From an uncultured Psychrobacter sp. (GTDB taxonomy: Bacteria; Pseudomonadota; Gammaproteobacteria; Pseudomonadales; Moraxellaceae), in NCBI RefSeq assembly GCF_947495825.1, contig NZ_CANMAH010000004.1, forward strand, positions 1 to 64,000: DNA of 64,000 bases. The letters run 5' to 3'. The notes beneath the pieces are model-generated. The model was not told the origin of the DNA. It saw only the letters and a program-made list of their open reading frames with translations, and searched no databases. Below, in pieces: positions 57,405-64,000 of the stretch. The translations under genes were made by a program, and so were the position numbers. Within the stretch, counting starts at the first letter, position 1. Each line of letters opens with the position of its first letter.

Positions 57405-59489
57405 TTACACCGTGATAGTCGGTGTGGGCTTTTTGGCTGTTTTGATATTGAGTATAGCAATAATCAGCACGATCACACCGCCTATAAACCCCGTCGTCAG
57501 CTCAGGATAAATCAGTAGTAACGCGCCGATGGCCAATATGCCACGCGTGAGTGGATTCATAGCGCCCTTAAAATAGCCCTCTAGCGCCGCCCCTAAAGCA
57601 ATGACCCCTGTTACCGATGTCAATACCACTGTCACGATATCAATTATAGGTGGCAGCGGGAAATCTTTTGCCGTGACTGCCAGACCCGTGGGATCTATCA
57701 TCAGCATCGTCGGACTATAGATGAACATAAACGGCACGATAAATCCGGCCAATGCCAGCTTCAACGACAAAAACCCTGTCTTCATCGGATCACCACCGGA
57801 TATACCCGCACCAGCGAACGCTGCCAAACAAACAGGCGGAGTAATATTGGCAAAAATACCGAAATAAAACACAAACATATGCGCTGATAAAATCGGAATA
57901 TCAAAACCTGCTAGTGCAGGCGCTGCCATCGTTGCGGTAATGATATACGCAGGAATAGATGGCAGCCCCATGCCGAGTACCATAGATGCAAGCATGGTCA
58001 ATATTAGGGTGAGGAATAACGACCCTGCGCCCAATGTCACGATAGATGAGGTCATCACCGTACCAAAGCTGGTCAAGCTGACCACACCGATGATCACTCC
58101 GACCACCGCACACGCAGCCATCACCGCTAGCGACTGACGAGCACCATCTTCTAGTGCACCCAAAATGTCCGAGAACCCCATTCTGGTCTCTTTGCGTATC
58201 ATACTAATGGCAACCGTAAAACCGATGGTATAGGCCGCTGCATAGCCGACAGGAACGTTTTTGATTAATAAAAATATCAAAAATACAATCGGTAGTAGCA
58301 TATGACCACGTGCTTTTAATACTTCTTTGACGGCTGGCAAGTTTTCTTTGGCGATGCCTTTTAGGTCGCGGCGACCAGCACGAAAATGCACTTGCGCAAT
58401 AACGCCTAGATAGTAGAGCACTGCTGGCAATAACGCAGCCAAAGCAATCGTGCTATAAGGCAGCCCTGTGGTTTCGGCCATGATAAAAGCACTGGCCCCC
58501 ATAATAGGAGGTAATATCTGCCCGCCCACAGAAGCACTTGCTTCTACTGCTCCCGAAAAGTCTTTGTGATAACCGACCTTTTTCATCAATGGGATAGTAA
58601 ACGCGCCGGTGCTGACAACGTTCGATAACGCTGAACCGTTGATACTGCCCATAAAGCCGCTTGAGATGACCGCCACCTTGGCAGGTCCGCCTTTTTTATC
58701 CCCAGCAATAGCCAGTGCCAAATCATTAAACAGCTGACCCATCCCTGAGCGCGCTAAAAATGCCCCAAATAAGATGAACAAAAAGATAAACGTCACCGAC
58801 GCGCCAATCGCCACAGAATACAGGCCTTCAGTCTTTAAGAACAATTGACCAAAAATATCACCCATATCATAAGGACGCGTGAGCAATCGATCAGGCATAA
58901 AATCTAGATGGCTGACAAATGGATAAGCCAAAAATATTGACGCCAATATCGGCAAAATCCAACCGGTAATACGGCGACTGCCCTCTAACACACAGATGAC
59001 GGTAATAATAGAAAATATCACATCAACCGGATTGGCCATGCCGCCACGTGAGGTCACGATGTCTTGGTACTCGTATATCAGATAAGCCATCCCTGATAAG
59101 GACAGCACAAACCAAATCCAGTCATACCAGGCGACGCGCTTACGGCTACTTTTTTTACTCGCAGGAAATATTAAAAATATCAGGGCAAAGCCAACGCCGA
59201 CGTGTACAGAGCGCTGCAGCAGCGCTGGCATTGGATTGAAGGTTATATACAAGTGAAAGATAGAATATAAAATGCAAATCCCAGCGATAAAATACTTAAC
59301 TGGACCTTGAGTGATATGACGGGTGATTGACTCTCGATCATACTTCTCTAATATGGCTTGATTATGAGCTTGCACTTCGAGCTCGGCATCTACATTGGTA
59401 TCAGCATCAGTATTGGAATGGATGGGCAGATCAGCATGATTGGCTGACATCGTTGTCACATTATCGTGATCCGTCACTTGAGAGCTCAT
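57405..59489 (-). CDS. TRAP transporter fused permease (DctQ-DctM, 4TM/12TM)
   Basis: Single-polypeptide permease of a TAXI-type TRAP transporter, 694 residues. A polar N-terminal tail (about 1-60) is followed by four small-subunit helices and then the large DctM part; SGFMGSINGSALSNVVSTG and VEASASVGGQILPPIMGASAF (each split from the region about 275-335) and GMGLPSIPAYI near 490 are characteristic. It uses a sodium or proton gradient with the periplasmic receptor encoded two genes upstream. Its start overlaps the DUF1850 gene by 29 bases, with AAGGA eight bases before the ATG, so the three genes are one operon. Substrate not predictable; TAXI systems often carry dicarboxylates or amino acids. 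Confidence 0.9.
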   Translation of the reverse strand: MSSQVTDHDNVTTMSANHADLPIHSNTDADTNVDAELEVQAHNQAILEKYDRESITRHITQGPVKYFIAGICILYSIFHLYITFNPMPALLQRSVHVGVGFALIFLIFPASKKSSRKRVAWYDWIWFVLSLSGMAYLIYEYQDIVTSRGGMANPVDVIFSIITVICVLEGSRRITGWILPILASIFLAYPFVSHLDFMPDRLLTRPYDMGDIFGQLFLKTEGLYSVAIGASVTFIFLFILFGAFLARSGMGQLFNDLALAIAGDKKGGPAKVAVISSGFMGSINGSALSNVVSTGAFTIPLMKKVGYHKDFSGAVEASASVGGQILPPIMGASAFIMAETTGLPYSTIALAALLPAVLYYLGVIAQVHFRAGRRDLKGIAKENLPAVKEVLKARGHMLLPIVFLIFLLIKNVPVGYAAAYTIGFTVAISMIRKETRMGFSDILGALEDGARQSLAVMAACAVVGVIIGVVSLTSFGTVMTSSIVTLGAGSLFLTLILTMLASMVLGMGLPSIPAYIITATMAAPALAGFDIPILSAHMFVFYFGIFANITPPVCLAAFAGAGISGGDPMKTGFLSLKLALAGFIVPFMFIYSPTMLMIDPTGLAVTAKDFPLPPIIDIVTVVLTSVTGVIALGAALEGYFKGAMNPLTRGILAIGALLLIYPELTTGFIGGVIVLIIAILNIKTAKKPTPTITV

Positions 59490-59988
59490 GACAAAAATCC
59501 TTCTTTAATCTATCAATTAAATGATACGCCTTGGGCGTAATCGTTACTTCAGCATAATCTGGCGCCCACTCATGAATCAAAAGCCGATGGTCGGCATAAT
59601 TTAGCTCACCCTTGGTCAATCTAGATACTACCCAATTAAGACTAGGCAGTTTTTCGTTGATTTGATAACCCAAATAGCCAGGTTTTTGTATGGGTGCCAG
59701 CGCTTCAGTCGACGGCGTACCTGCACCAAACGCTTCAAAATAAGTGGTGGTCAATAGCAGACCATCGTCTGTACGCTGATACTGCTCCTCCCACCACTGC
59801 TTTTCTACAGAATGTATCCAGCGCAGCTCAAAGTTGGGCTCAGTAAAATAGCAGGTGGTGCCATCGACTTGCACTTCGACAACGGGCTGACGGGATAAGT
59901 TGGCCCACAGCACAAAAAAAACTAGCGCAGCAACCAGTGCCGCGCTAGTTAATAGCCATAAGTGTTTACTTAGCTGCTTGCTCATCAT
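59461..59988 (-). CDS. DUF1850 domain-containing protein of a TRAP operon
   Basis: A 175-residue protein with one N-terminal membrane helix or signal anchor (about 10-29) and a periplasmic strand-rich domain. Family features are FELRWIHSVEKQWWEEQYQ-like segments near residues 53-71, with the HSVEKQWWEE motif, and the FEAFGAGTPS turn near 85-94. DUF1850 genes are constantly found next to TAXI-TRAP genes; role unknown, perhaps an assembly or receptor-docking factor. It overlaps the receptor gene by 23 bases and the permease gene by 29. Confidence 0.85.
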   Translation of the reverse strand: MMSKQLSKHLWLLTSAALVAALVFFVLWANLSRQPVVEVQVDGTTCYFTEPNFELRWIHSVEKQWWEEQYQRTDDGLLLTTTYFEAFGAGTPSTEALAPIQKPGYLGYQINEKLPSLNWVVSRLTKGELNYADHRLLIHEWAPDYAEVTITPKAYHLIDRLKKDFCHELSSDGSR

Positions 59989-60997
59989 AGTACTTTTTAG
60001 CGCCAGGATGGATCGGCGCTACCATACCAGTATTAGCAGACTCTAAACTGATATCGTTGGCTGCTTGATGCGCTGTTTTTAGGCCATCTAAGTTTTCAAA
60101 CAAAGCCTTGGTGAGCTTATAACCATCGTCTTCAGATAAGTCTGAACGCACCAATAACGCATTCATAATCGCGGCAGTCGGTATCGCGGTAGCGTTGCCG
60201 TAAGTACCCGCTGGTATCTCAAAGGTTTTAAAGTAAGGTTTGGTGGCGATGATCTCATTCAGTTTGTCTTGATCGATGGTGATTAGCTGCAAGTCTAGGC
60301 CTTGCTCTAACTCCATTAATGACGAGTTTGGTAGACCACTACTAAAGAACGCCGCTTCAATTTTACCCGCTTTCATGCCATCGGCCGCTTCAGCAAAACC
60401 TAGATAATCCACATCGATATCATCATAAGTAATGCCAAACCCTTCTAATAATGTTCGAGCGTTAACTTCGGTTCCTGAACCTTGATCACCAACCGCAATA
60501 CGCTTACCACGCAGATCTTCGATGTTTTTGATGCCTGACTGTTGAGACGTCACAATTTGTACCACATTCGGATACAGCACAGCGATCTGTTGAATGTTGT
60601 CAATTGGCTGATCGAAGTTGTTTTTGCCTTCGACAGCATCAGTGACGACATCGCTCAGCGCCAACACCATATCTACCTTGCCTTGGGTTAATAAATTGAC
60701 GTTTTCAACTGAAGCGCCTGTCGTCTGCGTCTTTGAGTTGACACCAAAGGTTTTGGCATAAACCTCAGACAAAGCAGTGCCAATGATATTATAAGGGCCA
60801 GATGCGCCACCTGTGGCGATGGTGACAAACTTCGTATCCAGCTTGTCATTCGCAGTAGCGGCAGCGGTTTCTGACTCGCCAGAGACTGCTGAATCCTCAG
60901 CGCTTGCTGCTTCATTTTCTGTATTAGAGCATGCGGTGAATGCCAAACTAGAGGCAATCATTGCTATCATTAGTGCCGTCTTACTAGTCAATTTCAT
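59966..60997 (-). CDS. TAXI family TRAP transporter solute-binding protein
   Basis: Periplasmic receptor of 343 residues that delivers solute to the fused permease. The N-terminus is a lipoprotein-like signal with SSLAFTAC (lipid Cys23; the residue at -3 is Phe, slightly unusual) followed by a disordered acidic and alanine-rich linker to about 52. The TAXI signature FVTIATGGASGPYNIIGTAL (residues 57-76) starts the binding domain. AAGGAAG precedes the ATG; first gene of the operon receptor-DUF1850-permease. Confidence 0.92.
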   Translation of the reverse strand: MKLTSKTALMIAMIASSLAFTACSNTENEAASAEDSAVSGESETAAATANDKLDTKFVTIATGGASGPYNIIGTALSEVYAKTFGVNSKTQTTGASVENVNLLTQGKVDMVLALSDVVTDAVEGKNNFDQPIDNIQQIAVLYPNVVQIVTSQQSGIKNIEDLRGKRIAVGDQGSGTEVNARTLLEGFGITYDDIDVDYLGFAEAADGMKAGKIEAAFFSSGLPNSSLMELEQGLDLQLITIDQDKLNEIIATKPYFKTFEIPAGTYGNATAIPTAAIMNALLVRSDLSEDDGYKLTKALFENLDGLKTAHQAANDISLESANTGMVAPIHPGAKKYYDEQAAK

Positions 60998-61210
60998 TGA
61001 TTTCTTCCTTGATGGTTAAGACTGTTTTTGGTTATCAGTTGATCTAATTGCTTCATAACCTTGTAAGCATACCGCAACTTACTTTAAATAAAAATGATAA
61101 CTAACGAATTTTTCGTGTTATACCTATAGGTACTTAATAATAGTGGTTTATTTTTTGAAAAAATATAGGTTATGCTGACCACAATGATAACCAATTGGAA
61201 GCCTATTAGG

Positions 61211-62143
61211 ATGAGCACAATAAAAGACAGCCAAGACGCAAATAGAGCGTATTTAAACGACCGCACCTCTACAACCATTCAACAAACCGCTGATATCGCC
61301 ATCATCGGTGGCAGTGGCCTGTATCAAATGACAGACTTGACCAATAAACGTCGCGTTAAAGTTGAGACGCCTTTCGGTAAGCCGTCTGATGATATTGTAT
61401 TGGGTGAGCTGAACGGCACTACCGTTGCCTTTTTGACCCGTCATGGTCAGGGTCATAAATTCATGCCGTCCGAGGTACCGTACCGCGCCAACATTTATGC
61501 GCTAAAGTCCCTAAGTGTGCGTTATATCGTCTCCGTATCAGCGGTTGGCTCATTACAAGAGTCGCTAAAGCCTCTAGATATGGTCGTCCCTGATCAAATG
61601 ATTGATATGACTAAGCAGCGTGTTAGTACGTTTTTTGGTGATGGTGCGGTTGCGCATGTATCGATGGCCGACCCATTATGCTCTAAAGTGGCAGATATTT
61701 TATCGAGAGCTTATGAAAAAGCGCATATTGTCGATGGACAGTGCCATTCAAAAGCGACCTATCTATGTATTGAAGGCCCGCAGTTCTCCACTCGTGCTGA
61801 GTCGCAGTGGTATCGGCAAATGCATGCTGACATTATCGGTATGACCAATATGCCAGAGGCCAAACTGGCACGTGAAGCCAGTATCGCCTATGCCACGCTT
61901 GCACTAGTGACCGATTTTGATAGCTGGCACCCTACTGAGGAAGCAGTCAGCGCCGACTACGCTATTCAGAACCTGATGAAAAATGCCGATAACGCCCAGC
62001 AAGTCATCAAAGAAGCCGTTGCCCTACTCGCCGCCGAACAGCCTAAATCCATTGCTCACACAGCTCTAGAGCAAGCATTAGTCACGCCCGTTACAGCAAT
62101 GGATGAACAAACCAAAACAAGACTGGCAGCGTTACTTCCTTAA
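61211..62143 (+). CDS. mtnP: S-methyl-5'-thioadenosine phosphorylase
   Basis: Purine phosphorylase that splits methylthioadenosine, the by-product of polyamine synthesis, to adenine and methylthioribose 1-phosphate. Family motifs: IAIIGGSGLY (29-38, phosphate site), TRHGQGHKFMPSEVPYRANI (about 80-100), VSVSAVGSL, CIEGPQFSTRAE, IGMTNMPEAKLARE, and VTDFDSW near 238-244. The two aspartates of TDFDSW recognise the 6-amino group of adenine, which argues against a guanosine or methylthioinosine-specific enzyme. The ATG at 61211 with GGAAG upstream is preferred over 61172. An N-terminal extension of about 25 residues precedes the fold. Confidence 0.88.
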   Translation: MSTIKDSQDANRAYLNDRTSTTIQQTADIAIIGGSGLYQMTDLTNKRRVKVETPFGKPSDDIVLGELNGTTVAFLTRHGQGHKFMPSEVPYRANIYALKSLSVRYIVSVSAVGSLQESLKPLDMVVPDQMIDMTKQRVSTFFGDGAVAHVSMADPLCSKVADILSRAYEKAHIVDGQCHSKATYLCIEGPQFSTRAESQWYRQMHADIIGMTNMPEAKLAREASIAYATLALVTDFDSWHPTEEAVSADYAIQNLMKNADNAQQVIKEAVALLAAEQPKSIAHTALEQALVTPVTAMDEQTKTRLAALLP

Positions 62144-62181
62144 TGGTTGAAATCTTAAATTTATGACGTTTTCGCACACAT

Positions 62182-62214
62182 AAAAGACTATCGAAGCATT
62201 TTATGGTCTTTTTT
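62182..62214. terminator. Intrinsic terminator between mtnP and the glycosyltransferase cluster
   Basis: Stem AAAAGACTA with TGGTCTTTT (one G-T pair), loop of about 13 bases, T run; convergent genes on both sides. Confidence 0.75.
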
Positions 62215-62247
62215 ATTTTTGAGAAGTTGATTCAAAGTTTTGTTTTA

Positions 62248-62892
62248 TTAATAACTATTGTCGCTAACATTTACACCGTCCAGCCAGCCCACGGGCAAAT
62301 ACTGTAAGTCCTCAGGCTCATCGATATCCGGCAAAGGCGCTAACAAAGCTAGTGACCAGTTTAGATCTTGAATGCGCTGACGGGTAACTGCGGCAACATC
62401 GCTCACGCTCCATGTCATGTTTGAAAATAAATGTGCGTTTACTCGTTTAAAGCCAAAAAGCACATAACCGCCATCCGAGGCAGGAATCATTACGCTATTT
62501 TGAGTCTCTAATTGCTGAGCAGCGCTATGAATTTTAGTAGCGGTTAAAGCAGGACAATCCGAGCCTATTAATAATATTTTCTCAAATTTCTTAAGCGCGT
62601 TTTGACTGGCGGTGAGCATACGTAACCCCAAATCACCCTCTGCTTGCCCTGACCACTGTACTGACCCGGGTAAATTAAGCGTTCGCCAGCATGAATCGTT
62701 TGGTGATGGACTCACGCACAGCTCGACGGTTAGACCAGTAGCGACGGCTTGCTCTATGCTGTGTAAAAGCAACTTGCGAGCTATTTGCGCTGCGCCTGTC
62801 ATCCCAAGCACCGGTTGCAAGCGCGTTTTTGCCTTACCTTCAGCGGGGAATTTGGCAAAGATAATGATACAGGTTGATGAGTTTTGATTCAT
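62248..62892 (-). CDS. TIGR04282 family glycosyltransferase (arsenosugar-type, DUF2064)
   Basis: A 214-residue nucleotide-sugar transferase-like protein of the GT-A fold. The N-terminal signature is IIFAKFPAEGKAKTRLQPVLG (split: IIFAKFPAEGKAKTRL), then LLIGSDCPALTATKI near 102-116, SVMIPASDGGYVLFGF near 134-149 and a C-terminal SLALLAPLPDIDEPEDL with the metal-site acidic residues. TIGR04282 is found beside TIGR04283 and DUF547 in clusters proposed to make arsenosugars. The TIGR04283 gene lies 17 bases upstream on the same strand. No good ribosome binding site seen. Confidence 0.85.
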   Translation of the reverse strand: MNQNSSTCIIIFAKFPAEGKAKTRLQPVLGMTGAAQIARKLLLHSIEQAVATGLTVELCVSPSPNDSCWRTLNLPGSVQWSGQAEGDLGLRMLTASQNALKKFEKILLIGSDCPALTATKIHSAAQQLETQNSVMIPASDGGYVLFGFKRVNAHLFSNMTWSVSDVAAVTRQRIQDLNWSLALLAPLPDIDEPEDLQYLPVGWLDGVNVSDNSY

Positions 62893-62909
62893 GATAAGGA
62901 TTTATTCTT

Positions 62910-63620
62910 TTATCGGTAATAGCGCTGCCAAATGTTATCAGTAGGTACGCCGCGCCAATAATCAAAGCGCAGCTGCCACATCAGTAGTATTGTGCGGCAA
63001 GTGCCATGCTGCTGCCAGCGCCGTGCTGAGGTGATGACTTTAGTTGTTAAACAAGCAGGTTTGCCAATGGTTTTTAGACATTTACTAATCTCAACATCTT
63101 CCATCAACGCTTGATCAGGATAGCCACCAATTTGTTCAAACAAATCTCGTTTAATAAAAATAGCTTGGTCACCCGTGGCGATACCAGTTAGCCGCGAGCG
63201 TAAGTTTATCATTTTGCTGACTAGCTTTAGCATCCAATCAGGACTATCTAGACGTACGTCAAAACGACCCCATTTTTTATCTTGGGTAGCAGTTTTTACA
63301 TCCATAATAGCTTGAGCTGGCAACTTGGTATCTGCATGCAAAAACAGCAGTACATCACCCGTAGCGAGCGCTGCGCCTTTGTTCATTTGCCGTGCACGAC
63401 CTGCTTGTGACTTAACCACTTGCCAGTCGATGTCTGACAGATTATCACGAGTGACATCTGCAATAAGGTTTTGAACCAATTTAAAAGACTCATCATTTGA
63501 GCCACCATCAACCAATAGCACTTGCTGCGGAGGTGGGTTTAGTCCAGTGATGTGCGCAAATAAATGCGGCAGGTTATCTGCCTCATTGAATGTAGGAATG
63601 ATGATAGAAATTGTGAGCAT
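62910..63620 (-). CDS. TIGR04283 family glycosyltransferase (arsenosugar-type, GT2)
   Basis: A 236-residue family 2 glycosyltransferase. ISIIIPTFNEADNLP begins the GT-A fold (4-18), VDGGSNDESF (37-46) and the metal-site LFLHADTKLP (91-100) follow, and GIATGDQAIFIKRDLFEQIGGYPDQALMEDVEISKCL (region about 145-182) contains the acceptor-binding GGYP and the ED acidic pair. No membrane helix at the C-terminus apart from a hydrophobic segment near 222-230. It lies between the DUF547 gene and the TIGR04282 gene. Confidence 0.88.
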   Translation of the reverse strand: MLTISIIIPTFNEADNLPHLFAHITGLNPPPQQVLLVDGGSNDESFKLVQNLIADVTRDNLSDIDWQVVKSQAGRARQMNKGAALATGDVLLFLHADTKLPAQAIMDVKTATQDKKWGRFDVRLDSPDWMLKLVSKMINLRSRLTGIATGDQAIFIKRDLFEQIGGYPDQALMEDVEISKCLKTIGKPACLTTKVITSARRWQQHGTCRTILLMWQLRFDYWRGVPTDNIWQRYYR

Positions 63621-63629
63621 ACTATCTGG

Positions 63630-64000
63630 CTACTTCTTATTTAGCTTCCAATCATAATCGGTGTAGCTTATCTTAGTCTTGCCGCTTTTTAAATCGGCAG
63701 CTTGAGATTTATTCAGTCCCAAAGATGAACTATAGCGTCCCAAAAACCCTTCTAGATTTTTGGTGCCGCGCCAGCTCGTTTCAAAGTCCTCTTTATACCA
63801 TTTAAATATAGGCGAGACCTCTAAAGTGTTACCTTGTAGGCGGTTGCGACTGCTATCGGCTAAGAATTTACTGGTGACCTGCTCTAATTGTTTATCGAGT
63901 TTACTACCCGTGTAGGCGTCGTTTAATAATGCAGGACAGCCAATGCTTGCACAGTTGACTGCAAAATGTATGCGCGGTTCGTTGTAGCGCCCAGAGCCGC
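63630..64000 (-). CDS. DUF547 domain-containing protein, C-terminal part only
   Basis: Partial gene: the start lies beyond the end of the window, and 123 codons remain. The visible part begins SGRYNEPRIHFAVNCASIGCP, the hallmark of DUF547 (split: NEPRIHFAVNCASIGCP), with two cysteines likely to be catalytic or redox, and ends in a lysine-rich tail with IKFWYKEDFE-like helix (VSPIFKWYKEDFE). DUF547 is related to the papain-like/transglutaminase fold. It ends 10 bases before the TIGR04283 start, so the three genes form one operon. The stop codon is at 63630-63632. Confidence 0.82.
   Translation of the reverse strand, partial: GSGRYNEPRIHFAVNCASIGCPALLNDAYTGSKLDKQLEQVTSKFLADSSRNRLQGNTLEVSPIFKWYKEDFETSWRGTKNLEGFLGRYSSSLGLNKSQAADLKSGKTKISYTDYDWKLNKK

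Overview
The window reads as a chromosomal segment of a Psychrobacter-like member of the Moraxellaceae (Gammaproteobacteria). The basis is moderate to low GC content, protein sequences of Moraxellaceae type, AAGGA-type ribosome binding sites, and the gene content (AcnB, cbb3 oxidase with ccoG/ccoH, LolD with one LolC/E-type permease, PACE efflux protein, TAXI-TRAP transporter with DUF1850). I saw no rRNA, tRNA, CRISPR array, insertion sequence or prophage. The assignment is by eye, without database searching.

Layout. 1-13.9 kb: housekeeping and envelope genes: an MFS transporter with a damaged 5' end, dusA, a CPBP protease, an alpha/beta hydrolase, sppA, comEC, a DUF2062 protein, lolD and a lolC/E-type gene, an SCP2 protein and two unknowns. 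14.9-21 kb: cytochrome cbb3 oxidase operon ccoNOQP, then ccoG and ccoH. 21-24.7 kb: ttcA, queC, a small secreted protein and a Bcp/PrxQ-type peroxiredoxin. 24.8-28.4 kb: an exported DUF1501/DUF1800 pair; the DUF1800 protein carries a 21-copy 15-bp coding minisatellite. 28.9-34.3 kb: a dihydrolipoamide dehydrogenase-like flavoprotein, an MscS channel and rlmKL.

34.4-49.8 kb is the most distinctive part: a Ter stress-response locus. It has three TerD-type proteins, a larger protein with two TerD-like halves, a DUF475/TerC-superfamily membrane protein, an AIM24/TIGR00266 protein, and the predicted nucleoside-like-metabolite biosynthesis module (ATP-grasp, phosphoribosyltransferase, HAD phosphatase, StiP/Pelota-type protein, HpcH/HpaI aldolase). 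Two minus-strand genes that are not standard Ter components sit inside the module: a protein with an ACT-like N-terminus and a V4R-like C-terminus, and a three-repeat MHYT membrane sensor. Inside the same region yhhQ, a queuosine-precursor transporter gene, has a compact preQ1-I type riboswitch just before its start codon.

49.8-64 kb: an alpha/beta hydrolase, a crotonase, a PACE protein, acnB, a carboxymuconolactone decarboxylase-like protein, lipA, a TAXI-TRAP uptake operon (receptor, DUF1850, fused permease), a methylthioadenosine phosphorylase, and the end of a minus-strand cluster (DUF547, TIGR04283 and TIGR04282 glycosyltransferases) of the kind linked to arsenosugar biosynthesis. Many genes are followed by clear hairpin-plus-T terminators. 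Several start codons were moved from the longest open frame to an internal codon with a better ribosome binding site.
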